A DNA stretch of 64,000 nt from Clostridia bacterium (GTDB taxonomy: Bacteria > Bacillota > Clostridia > CAKSNL01 > HGM11501), in contig JAFQQJ010000007.1 in the NCBI GenBank assembly GCA_017411325.1, positions 48,089 to 112,088 of the forward strand, read 5' to 3'. Position numbers and translations under genes: made by a program. Shown piece by piece: positions 51,532 through 60,437 of this stretch. The notes beneath the pieces are model-generated. The model ran no database searches and was not told where the DNA came from. It saw only the letters and a program-made list of their open reading frames with translations. Every line of letters begins with the position of its first letter. Positions within the stretch are counted from its first letter, which is position 1.

Positions 51532-52946
51532 CCTTCAAGTCCTTTCAGATAGTTATGTGCCGCCTCAAGCTGTCTGTCCACCTCTATATACTGTTTATCA
51601 TATTCTATATTATTGATAAATGCAATAAAGTCAAAATTGACTACAGGCTCAGTTCCCATACCATTGTAAGCTTTGAATCTTCTTACGGCATCCATTGTTT
51701 CTTCCGTAAAGCTTTCGTCCGCCTCTTCCATATAGCCCAAAACCACGAGCCTTTCTTCTATCGCAAGCACTCCCCTGCCTTTACTTCCAACCTTGAATTC
51801 CGTTTCAAAATCAAGAGGGTTGAATGTTTCTTCCCTGAGCTGCTTGTAAGAATTTTTCACCTCAAAATCCGGTACTATTTTATCCTTTGCCACATCCTGC
51901 TTACCGGCTGTATAATATTTTGCTATAGTAAGCTTTATAGCTCCGCCGTTTACAAGCTCTTTAACTGTCTGCACAGTTCCTTTACCGAAGCTTGTTTCTC
52001 CGAAAATAACGCCCCTCTTTGTATCCTGCAACCCTCCGGACAAAAGCTCCGCTCCGCTGGCTGTGTTTCCGTTAATAAGTACAGCAAGAGAATATTTCGG
52101 GTTTTTATTTTCCGAATAGTATGTCTCCATTTTCGCAGGATCCTTATAATCAACATAAGCAACCGGGCCTTCCGGCATAAACATTTCACAGATGTTAACT
52201 GTTGATACAATGTTTCCTCCGGGATTATCCCTTAAATCAAGAACTATCTTTTCAATGCCAAGGGCATCAATTTCTTTCAATGCCTCCTTCATAAAAACAT
52301 CGGCATTTGCGGTAAGTGTAGAAATCGATATGTATGCAGTTTCATCATCAAGCTTCCTCCACGAAATGGGGCTGATTTCCACATTTGCACGCACTATATC
52401 AAAATATATAACATCTTCAGTTCCGTAGCGTTTCACGCCTATTTTTACGCTTGTTCCCGCAATGCCTTTCATATATTTTGTAGCATCCGAAACCGTCATT
52501 CCGGCAAGATTGATATCTCCTGCAGAAACAATCGTATCATACATTTTTATTCCTGCCTTTTCCGCGGGAGAAAACGGTATAACCTCGATTACCGCCATAC
52601 CTTCCCTGCCTGCAACAACACTTACTCCGATACCGCAAAGGCTGGAATTTACATCTCCGAGAAAGGCTTTATACTCCTCTTCGGTGAAATATACCGAATA
52701 GTCGTCAAGCCCTTTAAACATTGCATCAAGAACATTATCCAAAGATGTATCCCCTGTGGAAAGCATATATTCAAGCGCCTTATTTTTAAGCTGAACGGAA
52801 GTTGCACCGAATTTATATGATTGTTCCACAAAAAACGACACCTGATTAACTATCGAAAACTCATCAAGCTCTGCGGCGTTTGCCGGCACAAAAAAAGCAA
52901 ATATGAGAAATACCGTAACAATCAGAACACTTAATCTTTTACGCAA
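51528..52946 (-). CDS. C-terminal processing peptidase (S41) with PDZ and peptidoglycan-binding domains
   Basis: 472 residues: signal peptide 1-23 (ending VPANA), a PDZ domain about 95-165 (AEKAGIKMYDTIVSAG), the S41 protease (VLDLRDNPGGN; catalytic Ser in NGNTASGAELLSG near 293; Lys in FGKGTVQTV near 318) and a C-terminal PG-binding-1 domain (AIEERLVVLGYMEEADESF) about 395-440. The start codon is TTG (52946), eight bases after GGAGG. Secreted or membrane-bound; the PG-binding end points to the cell wall. Confidence 0.92.
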   Translation of the reverse strand: MRKRLSVLIVTVFLIFAFFVPANAAELDEFSIVNQVSFFVEQSYKFGATSVQLKNKALEYMLSTGDTSLDNVLDAMFKGLDDYSVYFTEEEYKAFLGDVNSSLCGIGVSVVAGREGMAVIEVIPFSPAEKAGIKMYDTIVSAGDINLAGMTVSDATKYMKGIAGTSVKIGVKRYGTEDVIYFDIVRANVEISPISWRKLDDETAYISISTLTANADVFMKEALKEIDALGIEKIVLDLRDNPGGNIVSTVNICEMFMPEGPVAYVDYKDPAKMETYYSENKNPKYSLAVLINGNTASGAELLSGGLQDTKRGVIFGETSFGKGTVQTVKELVNGGAIKLTIAKYYTAGKQDVAKDKIVPDFEVKNSYKQLREETFNPLDFETEFKVGSKGRGVLAIEERLVVLGYMEEADESFTEETMDAVRRFKAYNGMGTEPVVNFDFIAFINNIEYDKQYIEVDRQLEAAHNYLKGLEG

Positions 52947-52980
52947 TTTTTATTCCTCCGTTTATATAATCTGTCATATC

Positions 52981-53009
52981 AGTATAGCATCTTTTCTTAC
53001 GAGAGTCAA
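52981..53009 (-). promoter_or_regulatory. Promoter of ctpA-mntP
   Basis: Minus-strand TTGACT, 17-bp spacer, TATACT, directly after the yraN stop. Confidence 0.78.
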
Positions 53010-53369
53010 CTAAAAAGCATTTTTTATAATATTTACCTCACTTGTAATAAGCTTCCCTTTTTCATTTACTTCTCCGACAATCTCAACCACATCAAAACGG
53101 CAAAGCCCGTCATACTCAATCTTTTTCATATAAAGCAGGGCTGCCGTCCTTAAATTATCCTGTTTTTTAACTCCAACATACTCAGAAGGCCTTCCGAAGT
53201 CTGTGCTTTTACGAAGCTTAACCTCTGTAAATACAAGATATTCACCGTCTTTTGCAATTATATCTATTTCTCCGCCTCGCACGGTAAAATTTCTTTCAAC
53301 TATTTTATATTTATTCTTTTTAAGTATTTTTACGGCGTAATCCTCGCCTGCATTTCCTATTGCTCTCAT
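53010..53369 (-). CDS. YraN family protein (UPF0102)
   Basis: 119-residue predicted nuclease-fold protein: GNAGEDYAVKILKKNKYKIVERNF, RGGEIDIIAKDGEYLVFTEVKLR and the tail VNIIKNAF. The GEID...EVK pattern is a PD-(D/E)xK type core. It overlaps rnhB by 4 bp, its usual neighbour. Confidence 0.92.
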   Translation of the reverse strand: MRAIGNAGEDYAVKILKKNKYKIVERNFTVRGGEIDIIAKDGEYLVFTEVKLRKSTDFGRPSEYVGVKKQDNLRTAALLYMKKIEYDGLCRFDVVEIVGEVNEKGKLITSEVNIIKNAF

Positions 53370-53995
53370 TTTAATATGTTCTTAAGGAAGGAAAGACGGT
53401 GTATCGGGCAGGGTCCGAATTCTTTTATAAGCTCAGAATGACGCTTTGTTCCATAGCCCTTGTGACCCTCGAACTCATATTCGGGATACTTTTTTGCCAT
53501 TTTCTCCATGTATCTGTCCCTTGAAACCTTGGCAAGTATGGATGCCGCTGCAATGGACATAGATAAAGAGTCACCTTTAATCACCGGCTCATTTTCTATT
53601 TCAAGCTTCCTTATATGCTGATTTCCGTCAACCATAACAAAATCGGGCTTGACAGAAAGAGACTCTATCGCCCTTCTCATTGCAAGAAAGGTGGCATTAA
53701 GTATGTCAAGCTCCTCAATTTCGGCAACAGTTGCAACCCCAACAGCATAGCTTACTGCCTTTTCCTTTATCTCATCAAAAAGCATATCGCGCTTTTTGGG
53801 TGAGATTTTTTTGGAGTCGTTAAGTCCTTCGATTATCGTACCGGGACGGAAAATTACTGCAGCTGCGTAAACGTCACCTGCCAAAGGGCCGCGCCCCGCC
53901 TCGTCAACACCGGCAATTACTTTATATCCTCTGTCATAGAAAGCTTTTTCAAATTCCACCATAGAGGAAAGTCTTTCAAGCTCTTTTTCTTTCAT
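53366..53995 (-). CDS. rnhB: Ribonuclease HII
   Basis: Removes RNA from RNA-DNA hybrids, 209 residues. The Asp-Glu pair in AGVDEAGRGPLAGD near 25, then LNDSKKIS, MVDGN and AAASILAKVSRDRYM are characteristic. The ATG at 53995 overlaps the rbgA stop by one base (TGATG). Confidence 0.97.
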   Translation of the reverse strand: MKEKELERLSSMVEFEKAFYDRGYKVIAGVDEAGRGPLAGDVYAAAVIFRPGTIIEGLNDSKKISPKKRDMLFDEIKEKAVSYAVGVATVAEIEELDILNATFLAMRRAIESLSVKPDFVMVDGNQHIRKLEIENEPVIKGDSLSMSIAAASILAKVSRDRYMEKMAKKYPEYEFEGHKGYGTKRHSELIKEFGPCPIHRLSFLKNILK

Positions 53996-54840
53996 CAAAA
54001 TCCCTCCGGTAATTCAAGAGTAACTTTTCCAAGTAAACCGCCTCTGAATTCATCCATAATAACATTCGCGGCACGCTCTGTATTTATTTCGCCGCCCGAT
54101 ACAACAAAGCCTCTTTTTCTACCGATAAGCTCTGTGATTTCATAGCCTTCAAGGTCTGAAAAGTTATCAATTTTATACCTTGCTTTAAGGTTTTCAGGGT
54201 AATTATCTCTCATAAAAGCAAGGAAAAAGTGACAAAGCTCCTCAATGTCCAGTATATCATCCTTTATTGCACCTGTATATGCAAGACGCTTTGCAACCTC
54301 TTCATCCTCAAATTTTGGCCAGAGTACACCCGGAGTATCCAAAAGCTCAAAGCCTTCCGCAATTCTTACCCATTGCTTCTGCCTTGTGACACCGGGACGG
54401 TCGGCAACCTCCGTTGCCGCCTTTTTTGTAAAGCGGTTTATGAATGATGATTTTCCAACATTCGGCACTCCAACAATCATCAGCTTGACAGAACGGTTTT
54501 TAATTCCTTTTGCCTTGTCACGCTCGGTTTTCTCCTTCATCATTTCCTTTATTTTAGGATAAATCGCCTTCATTCCGTCACCGCTCGACGCACTTATGAA
54601 TAATACATCGTTTCCGAGGGCTTCCTTCCATTTTTTATTAGCCTCGGGATCTGCCATATCCGCTTTATTCAAAAGAGTAAGTATTTTCTTCCCCTCGCAA
54701 AGCTTTGCGATTTCGGGATTGCGGCTGGATGCAGGAATTCTCGCATCAAGCAATTCCAATACAACATCAACAAATTTAAGGTTTTCAGTTATAAGTCTTC
54801 TGGTTTTCGCCATATGGCCCGGAAACCACTGTATGTTCAT
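53995..54840 (-). CDS. rbgA: Ribosome biogenesis GTPase RbgA (YlqF)
   Basis: Circularly permuted GTPase for late 50S assembly, 281 residues. The N-terminal IQWFPGHMAKTRR, G4 motif LLNKADMAD before G1 GVPNVGKSSF and G3 DTPGVLWPKF shows the permuted order. The start at 54840 follows GAGGAG; an upstream in-frame extension overlaps the rplS terminator and is not coding. Confidence 0.96.
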   Translation of the reverse strand: MNIQWFPGHMAKTRRLITENLKFVDVVLELLDARIPASSRNPEIAKLCEGKKILTLLNKADMADPEANKKWKEALGNDVLFISASSGDGMKAIYPKIKEMMKEKTERDKAKGIKNRSVKLMIVGVPNVGKSSFINRFTKKAATEVADRPGVTRQKQWVRIAEGFELLDTPGVLWPKFEDEEVAKRLAYTGAIKDDILDIEELCHFFLAFMRDNYPENLKARYKIDNFSDLEGYEITELIGRKRGFVVSGGEINTERAANVIMDEFRGGLLGKVTLELPEGF

Positions 54841-54868
54841 AAAAGTCCACTCCTCTATAAAATGTAAA

Positions 54869-54891
54869 ACGGATTGTTTAAAACAATCCGT
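54869..54891 (-). terminator. Terminator between rplS and rbgA
   Basis: 11-bp perfect inverted repeat ACGGATTGTTT / AAACAATCCGT, then TTTACATTTT on the minus strand. It would set rplS output above that of the downstream genes. Confidence 0.75.
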
Positions 54892-54904
54892 CACTACATT
54901 CATA

Positions 54905-55267
54905 TTACTGTTCGTTAGCGCTTACAATCTTTTCCTTAACCTTAGCAGCCTTACCAACTCTATCGCGGAGATAATAAAGCTTAGCTCTGCGAACCTTACC
55001 TGTTCTAACAACCTCTATACGGTCAATGTTGGGTGAATTTACGGGAATAACTCTTTCTACACCTACGCCGTAAGAAATCTTTCTGATGGTAAAGGTTTCA
55101 TTGATGCCGCCGTGCTTCTTTGCGATTACAGTACCGTCGAACATCTGAACTCTCTCTTTTTCGCCTTCCTTAATCTTAAGGTAAACTTTAAGAGTATCAC
55201 CTACTTTAATTTCGGGTAAATCTGTTCTTAACTGTTCTGCTGTAATAGCCTTCATAAGCTGATCCAT
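54905..55267 (-). CDS. rplS: 50S ribosomal protein L19
   Basis: 120 residues. The [44 protein letters not shown] and [20 protein letters not shown] segments are diagnostic. The start at 55267 follows GGGAGG with an eight-base spacer; the longer frame lies in the leader. Confidence 0.97.
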   Translation of the reverse strand: MDQLMKAITAEQLRTDLPEIKVGDTLKVYLKIKEGEKERVQMFDGTVIAKKHGGINETFTIRKISYGVGVERVIPVNSPNIDRIEVVRTGKVRRAKLYYLRDRVGKAAKVKEKIVSANEQ

Positions 55268-55332
55268 GAATGTAGCCTCCCTTCTTACTAAGCGTTCGTG
55301 CAAATCACGTTTACAGAGGACCGCTCGAATTC
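55268..55332 (-). ncRNA. Structured rplS leader, L19-leader candidate
   Basis: About 65 bases between the predicted transcription start and the ATG. It folds as GAGCG...CGCTT enclosing the loop GGTCCTCTGTAA and an inner CGTG-ATTTG-CACG helix. Ribosomal leader autoregulation of L19 is known in Firmicutes; match to the published consensus could not be checked. Confidence 0.5.
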
Positions 55333-55338
55333 TGATAC

Positions 55339-55367
55339 ATTATATCATATATTTTCCATAAATGCAA
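55339..55367 (-). promoter_or_regulatory. Promoter of rplS
   Basis: Minus-strand TTGCAT, 17-bp spacer, TATAAT in the trmD-rplS gap. Confidence 0.8.
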
Positions 55368-55375
55368 GCTTTTTT

Positions 55376-56107
55376 TTAATTTTCCAGAAACTTTTTTGCA
55401 AATTCTTTTTCCTTTTCGGTAAGAGGTGCTGTTTTAAGTAATTCAGGGCGTTTTTTAGCCGTTATTTCAATGGATTTTTCCCTTCTCCACTTCTCGATTC
55501 TTGCGTGATGCCCCGAAACTAAAATTTCAGGAATTTCTCTTTCCCTCCATACAGGCGGTCTTGTATACTGGGGATATTCCAAAAGTCCGTCGAAGTGAGA
55601 TTCGTGAGAAAAGGTATCCTCCGAATCAAGCACACCGGGGATCATTCTTGCAGTTGCATCAATTACAGCCATTGCGGCAATCTCCCCTCCGGTCAAGACA
55701 TAGTCACCTATGGAAATTTCCTCGTCAACGATTTCGTCAAGCACCCTCTGGTCAACACCCTCATAATGTCCGCACAAAAGTATAAGATGCTTATGCTCTT
55801 TTAATTCTATCGCCTTTTTCTGTGTAAAAGTCTTCCCCTGGGGAGACATATATATCACATAAGGTTTTTCTTCGCTTTCCTCTGAAAGATGCTCATATGC
55901 CGCAAAAATGGGCATAGGCTGCATCACAAGACCTCCGCCTGCACCGTAGGGATAATCATCCACTCTTTTATGCTTGTCCTCTGAAAAATCCCTGATGTTT
56001 ACAAATCTCAAAGAAAGCAGTCCGTTATCTGTTGCCCTTTTTATTATGCTTACTCCGAAAACCGATTCAAACATTTCAGGAAACAATGTAAGAACATCAA
56101 TCTTCAT
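55376..56107 (-). CDS. trmD: tRNA (guanine37-N1)-methyltransferase
   Basis: SPOUT methyltransferase, 243 residues, with its trefoil knot region SIGDYVLTGGEIAAMAVIDA, MSPQGKTFTQKKA and RVDDYPYGAGGGLVM. Modifies G37 next to the anticodon. The start at 56107 lies inside the rimM 3' end (11-bp overlap), after GGAGGGG. Confidence 0.97.
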   Translation of the reverse strand: MKIDVLTLFPEMFESVFGVSIIKRATDNGLLSLRFVNIRDFSEDKHKRVDDYPYGAGGGLVMQPMPIFAAYEHLSEESEEKPYVIYMSPQGKTFTQKKAIELKEHKHLILLCGHYEGVDQRVLDEIVDEEISIGDYVLTGGEIAAMAVIDATARMIPGVLDSEDTFSHESHFDGLLEYPQYTRPPVWREREIPEILVSGHHARIEKWRREKSIEITAKKRPELLKTAPLTEKEKEFAKKFLEN

Positions 56108-56600
56108 CAAGAAGCCCCTCCATAACGTGGATTGTAATTCCTTTATCCAGGTCAATTTCCTTAACCACATCGTCTATATGAGGTATGTAGGCGTTTTTAT
56201 GACCTTTTCTTTTGACCTCAAAAACATCGTTGCTTCCGGTTCTGAAAACGTCTGTCACCTCGCCTATTTCCCCACCTTCTTCGGAAAATACCTTAAGACC
56301 TATTATATCAACTATATAAAACTTTCCTTCGGGAAGATTTGCTTCTTTTCTCGGCACATAAATCTTCTGTCCTATGAGCTTTTGGGCATCCTCAATTGTA
56401 TCAATATCTTTAAGCTTTAACAAAACCGAACCCTTATGGGGACGTGATGCAGTAAGCTTATATTTATTGTTCGAAGGCTCAAGTCTTATATTTTTTATAT
56501 CGTCAAAAAACTCAGGAGAATCGGTGTGGTAAATAGCCTTTACCTCGCCTCTTATTCCGTGAGTATTTACAATTTCAGCCGCAAATAATTCTTTTTCCAT
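56097..56600 (-). CDS. rimM: 16S rRNA processing protein RimM
   Basis: 167-residue 30S maturation factor. EIVNTHGIRGEVKAIYHTD and KLKDIDTIEDAQKLIGQKIYV give the N-terminal RimM fold; the C-terminal PRC-barrel (YIVDIIGLKVFSEEGGEIGEV, AYIPHIDDVVKEIDL) is complete. Overlaps trmD. Confidence 0.96.
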   Translation of the reverse strand: MEKELFAAEIVNTHGIRGEVKAIYHTDSPEFFDDIKNIRLEPSNNKYKLTASRPHKGSVLLKLKDIDTIEDAQKLIGQKIYVPRKEANLPEGKFYIVDIIGLKVFSEEGGEIGEVTDVFRTGSNDVFEVKRKGHKNAYIPHIDDVVKEIDLDKGITIHVMEGLLDED

Positions 56601-56622
56601 AATTATTTCCTTTCGTAGAGCA

Positions 56623-56665
56623 AAACGGCGGCAAATAGCGAATTTTTCCGCTTCGGCCGCCGTTT
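56623..56665 (-). terminator. Hairpin between khpA and rimM
   Basis: Minus-strand AAACGGCGGC / GCCGCCGTTT arms with a 23-base loop holding a smaller GCG/CGC pairing, followed by TGCTC rather than a T run. Weak terminator or processing site. Confidence 0.45.
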
Positions 56666-56688
56666 ATTTTCCCTTACTTTGTGCCCTG

Positions 56689-56919
56689 TCAGTCAACGAT
56701 GTCAACGATGACTCTCTTATTCTCCTTAAATGAAGCAGCCTTCATAAGAGCTCTGACAGCCTTCGCTATTCTTCCGCCCTTACCGATGATTCTGCCCATA
56801 TCGCCCGAATCAACGTATACGGAAAAAACAACTTCGTCGCCGTTTTCCGCTTCTTCGATGCGAACGTTTTCAGGATTGTTAACCAGGGATTTCACAACGT
56901 ACTCAAGTAACTCTTTCAT
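56689..56919 (-). CDS. khpA: KH-domain RNA-binding protein KhpA (YlqC)
   Basis: 76-residue single KH domain with the GxxG loop in RIIGKGGRIAKAVRALM. Conserved between rpsP and rimM in Gram-positives. Forms a small-RNA-binding heterodimer with KhpB in other species. Confidence 0.95.
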   Translation of the reverse strand: MKELLEYVVKSLVNNPENVRIEEAENGDEVVFSVYVDSGDMGRIIGKGGRIAKAVRALMKAASFKENKRVIVDIVD

Positions 56920-56934
56920 TTTGCGCTCTCCTTA

Positions 56935-57180
56935 TCAGTCAACAATCTTTGCTCTTTTAAGAAGACTCTTAACGCTTTCTGTAGGCTGTGCACCGTTTGC
57001 AATCCATGCCTTTGCCTTTTCTGCATCGATCTTGATTTCAGAAGGCTCTACCATAGGATTATAAGTACCGATTTCCTCTATGAAACGACCGTCACGGGGA
57101 AATCTGGAATCAGCTACTACTACACGGTAAAAGGGGTTCTTCTTAGCACCCATTCTTCTAAGTCTCATTTTTACTGCCAT
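56935..57180 (-). CDS. rpsP: 30S ribosomal protein S16
   Basis: 81 residues starting [19 protein letters not shown], with [18 protein letters not shown] and [13 protein letters not shown], all diagnostic. The start at 57180 follows GGAGGTG. Confidence 0.98.
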   Translation of the reverse strand: MAVKMRLRRMGAKKNPFYRVVVADSRFPRDGRFIEEIGTYNPMVEPSEIKIDAEKAKAWIANGAQPTESVKSLLKRAKIVD

Positions 57181-57227
57181 TTTGTTCACCTCCGTAATTT
57201 TTCTTATATTAAAATTCCTTGGGAATT

Positions 57228-58559
57228 TTACATACCGAATCTTTTGCCGAACTTTTTCATAAACTTTCCGCTTGTCATCTGCTTCATCATCTTCTGCATA
57301 TTTTCAAAGTTTGAAAGAAGCACATTTACCTCGCGGACTTCCGTGCCGCTTCCCATCGCGATTCGCTTTTTGCGGCTTGCATTTATTATAGAAGGATTTT
57401 CTCTTTCCTTCTTTGTCATGGATTTTATTATCGCAGCAGTTCTTGCCATCTGCTTTTCATCCACGTTGACGCCCTTTAATGCCTTCGCATTAACCCCCGG
57501 AAGCATACCCAATATGTTTTCCATAGGGCCCATATTTTTCATCTGCTCCATCTGGTCTAAAAAGTCATCAAGATCAAAGCTTGCTTCGCGCATTTTCTTT
57601 TCAAGCTCTGCCGCTTTTTTCTCATCAAAGGCTTCCTGCGCTTTGTCGATTAATGTAAGCACATCGCCCATGCCAAGGATTCTTGATGCCATTCTGTCGG
57701 GATGAAAGGCTTCGATATCATCCATCTTTTCACCGGATGCCGCAAACTTTATGGGTTTTCCTGTTACGGCTCTTACGGAGAGCGCCGCACCGCCTCTGGT
57801 ATCGGAGTCGAGCTTTGATAAAATAACACCTGTAATATCAAGCTGGTTATTGAAGCTTTCAGCAACATTTACCGCATCCTGACCGGTCATAGCATCAACA
57901 ACCAAAAGTATTTCCGTGGGCGCAACCGCCTCTTTTATTGAAACCAATTCTGCCATAAGCTCTTCATCAATGTGAAGACGGCCTGCAGTATCGATTATTA
58001 CCGTATCGTATAAGGAAAGGTCGCATCGGGAAACCGCCGTTTTTGCAATTTCAACAGGATTATCTGATTCAGGCATTGAGAAAAATCCTGCTTCTACCTG
58101 AGAAGCCACAACCTCGAGCTGTTTTCTTGCCGCCGGACGGTAAACATCGCAGGCAACAAGCATCGGGCGCTTGCCCTGCTTTTTAAGCATTTTGGCAAGC
58201 TTACCTGTAGTGGTGGTTTTACCCGCACCCTGAAGACCTGCCATCATAATAACCGTAGGAGGCTTCGATGAAACCTGAAGCTTTTCAGCCTCTCCTCCCA
58301 TAAGAGCGGTAAGCTCGTCTCTTACGATTTTTATAATCTGCTGACCGGGAGTAAGGCTTTCCATTACCTCGCTTCCCATAGCCTTTTCTTTTACGGAATT
58401 TTCAAAGTTTTTAACAACCTTAAAGTTAACGTCAGCCTCAAGAAGAGCCATTTTGATTTCTCTCATAGCCTCTTTAATATCCTTTTCGGATACCTTACCG
58501 TGACCTCTTAACTTTTTAAAGGTTTTCTGGAGCTTTTCGCCCAAGCTTTCAAATGCCAT
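57228..58559 (-). CDS. ffh: Signal recognition particle GTPase Ffh (SRP54)
   Basis: 443 residues: N domain, G domain with [15 protein letters not shown] near 108, DTAGRLHID near 188 and [12 protein letters not shown] near 245, then the methionine-rich M domain ([34 protein letters not shown]). Binds signal peptides and 4.5S RNA. It is 2 bp after ylxM. Confidence 0.98.
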   Translation of the reverse strand: MAFESLGEKLQKTFKKLRGHGKVSEKDIKEAMREIKMALLEADVNFKVVKNFENSVKEKAMGSEVMESLTPGQQIIKIVRDELTALMGGEAEKLQVSSKPPTVIMMAGLQGAGKTTTTGKLAKMLKKQGKRPMLVACDVYRPAARKQLEVVASQVEAGFFSMPESDNPVEIAKTAVSRCDLSLYDTVIIDTAGRLHIDEELMAELVSIKEAVAPTEILLVVDAMTGQDAVNVAESFNNQLDITGVILSKLDSDTRGGAALSVRAVTGKPIKFAASGEKMDDIEAFHPDRMASRILGMGDVLTLIDKAQEAFDEKKAAELEKKMREASFDLDDFLDQMEQMKNMGPMENILGMLPGVNAKALKGVNVDEKQMARTAAIIKSMTKKERENPSIINASRKKRIAMGSGTEVREVNVLLSNFENMQKMMKQMTSGKFMKKFGKRFGM

Positions 58560-58561
58560 AT

Positions 58562-58879
58562 TTATTCTCCGATTTCTGACAGCTTTAAGACTTCTTTTGC
58601 TGTCCCGCCACTTTTAATCAGTTCATTAATATTCTTAAGCCGGCTTTCAAGTGCTTCTATCCTTTTTCCGAGACCAAGCTTTTCTTCCGCTTCGGTTAAT
58701 ATTTTTTCTGCCTTTACAAGAGCATCCCTTACACCCTGCCTTGTAATACCCATATTCTCGGCAATTTCCGAAAGGGATAAATCTTCGTTGTAGTAAAGCT
58801 CCATTGTCTCTGCCTGCTTATCGGTTAAAAGACCTTTATATAGGTCCAGAAGCATGGAAAGTTCGATTTTCTTTTCCAT
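58562..58879 (-). CDS. ylxM: SRP-associated helix-turn-helix protein YlxM
   Basis: 105 residues with a sigma-70 region-4-like helix-turn-helix (TDKQAETMELYYNEDLSLSEIAENMGITRQGVRDAL), the conserved partner of ffh. The start at 58879 follows AAGGAG; the longer frame overlaps the promoter. Confidence 0.93.
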   Translation of the reverse strand: MEKKIELSMLLDLYKGLLTDKQAETMELYYNEDLSLSEIAENMGITRQGVRDALVKAEKILTEAEEKLGLGKRIEALESRLKNINELIKSGGTAKEVLKLSEIGE

Positions 58880-58922
58880 TTTTCCCGCTCCTTTTTGCCT
58901 GTAAAGCTTTTTTACTTTACAG

Positions 58923-58951
58923 AGTATAACAGATAGTTGCCTGTTTGTCAA
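58923..58951 (-). promoter_or_regulatory. Promoter of the ylxM-ffh-rpsP-khpA-rimM-trmD operon
   Basis: Minus-strand TTGACA, 17-bp spacer, TATACT. Confidence 0.85.
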
Positions 58952-58966
58952 GCTTTTTTTAAAAAT

Positions 58967-58994
58967 TCTCCCGACAGAAATTTCTGCCGGGAGA
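58967..58994 (-). terminator. Terminator after the L,D-transpeptidase gene
   Basis: Stem TCTCCCG / CGGGAGA extended by CAGAAA/TTTCTG across one mismatch, then ATTTTTAAAAA on the minus strand. Confidence 0.78.
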
Positions 58995-58999
58995 CAAGC

Positions 59000-60319
59000 T
59001 CAATCCTTGGTTATATAAATTTTTGTATTGAAGGGAATAAATTCAATCAGCTCGTTTATGTCTTCAGGGTGAAGTCTTATGCATCCGAGAGATATATCCA
59101 CACCTACTCTGTCATCATAAGGAGTTCCGTTATATTTTATGAGTGTTGAATGCAGGGCATATCCCCTGTAAAATCTCATTACGGGACCGCAATAGTAGTT
59201 TGGATATGTCCATCTGTTGAGACGCTCGATATACTCAAATTCTCCCTCAATTGTGGGAGTTCTCGGTGCTCCCAAAGCGCACGGATAGCTCTTATAAAGA
59301 TGCCATAATCCCACCTTGCCGTTAAATACGTTTACAGTGTGGTCTTTTTTCGAAATCCATATAAGATAATCTGTCCTGCTTTCAACACCGCTCTCATTCA
59401 CAAAGCTTTCTTTGGAGATAACAATACCGTATACAGAATATTCCGTGTTTATAATCTTTCCCGTTTCCGTTTCTTCCATGTCGACAGCGCATGAAAAATA
59501 TTCCGCTATTTCATAAAGAGGAAGATACCCCTTCCCTTCTTCTGTAAATACCGGATACTTTAAGTTATAACCCTTTCCGTTTTTACATGCATATATATTG
59601 TCATCAAAAAACTGCATTGAAAGACCTTCTGTCTGAGAAGACAAGAACCACGTTCCCTCTTCCTTCAGAATATTGATCTTAAGCTCTTTTATAAAGTCTT
59701 CCGATACATAAATCTCATCCCCGAAGATTTTATAATCCGCATCCGCAGTATGGTTATAAACCTTGAGTGTGTGCATCTTCAAATCATCCGGAATTATATT
59801 TCCGTAAAACGCAGTCTGATAAACCGCATTTCCTTCATCGTCTGCCGTAAGATATGTTTCAAGCACAACCTCTTTTCCGTCAAAGCCGTTAAATGACAGT
59901 TTTGCATTGTCGCTTATAAGCTTCAATATAAATTTTTCTCCGATATTATATTCCGGCACAGAAAATACCATCTTAAAGCTTGTTGCCCATTCCTCAGTAT
60001 TTATATAAAGTCTTTTAAGCATGGTCTGTCCGTCGGAAGCATACAGCTCAAATATAAAATGGCGCGAGCATATCTCATCACTTACAATTTCCGCATGGAA
60101 CATAACTTCCTTCTGCGAAATAAACACGGCTTCTTCAGCATCATTTCCTACGGAAGAAACATTGTTTTCTTCAACTACATCTTCCGCTGCTGTTTCTTCA
60201 GAAGCTTCCCCTTCAGCAGCAACCATCGCCTCATCAAAAACCGTCCCCTCTTCGGCAAGCACATTCATACTTCCGCAAATCATTATAAGCACAAGCAGCA
60301 CATTAAATATTTTATTCAT
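59000..60319 (-). CDS. Secreted L,D-transpeptidase (YkuD) with altered active-site motif
   Basis: 439 residues: signal peptide 1-23, an acidic low-complexity stretch (about 30-55; EGEASEETAAEDVVEEN), a central region of unknown fold (about 60-285) with a copper-amine-oxidase-like segment (YLPLYEIAEYFSCAVDM), and a C-terminal YkuD domain (about 310-439). The catalytic block reads GYALHSTL ... VGVDISLGCIRLHPED: His, Cys and Arg are kept, but the usual S-H-G-C histidine is Leu. Cross-links peptidoglycan 3-3 or anchors proteins if active. The start at 60319 is a start beside GGGGAAAG. Confidence 0.85.
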   Translation of the reverse strand: MNKIFNVLLVLIMICGSMNVLAEEGTVFDEAMVAAEGEASEETAAEDVVEENNVSSVGNDAEEAVFISQKEVMFHAEIVSDEICSRHFIFELYASDGQTMLKRLYINTEEWATSFKMVFSVPEYNIGEKFILKLISDNAKLSFNGFDGKEVVLETYLTADDEGNAVYQTAFYGNIIPDDLKMHTLKVYNHTADADYKIFGDEIYVSEDFIKELKINILKEEGTWFLSSQTEGLSMQFFDDNIYACKNGKGYNLKYPVFTEEGKGYLPLYEIAEYFSCAVDMEETETGKIINTEYSVYGIVISKESFVNESGVESRTDYLIWISKKDHTVNVFNGKVGLWHLYKSYPCALGAPRTPTIEGEFEYIERLNRWTYPNYYCGPVMRFYRGYALHSTLIKYNGTPYDDRVGVDISLGCIRLHPEDINELIEFIPFNTKIYITKD

Positions 60320-60351
60320 TTCTTCTTTCCCCTTCCACATCTGTCGTCAAT

Positions 60352-60380
60352 ATATTAGCACTTCAGTGCAAAATAGTCAA
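60352..60380 (-). promoter_or_regulatory. Promoter of the L,D-transpeptidase gene with palindrome in the spacer
   Basis: Minus-strand TTGACT, 17-bp spacer, TAATAT. The spacer contains the perfect palindrome GCACT-TC-AGTGC (60358-60369), a possible repressor site. Confidence 0.7.
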
Positions 60381-60437
60381 GCACTTTAACCTTTTTTCCT
60401 CTTTCCGCATAAACTCTAATGAAAGGAGAGATTTTTT

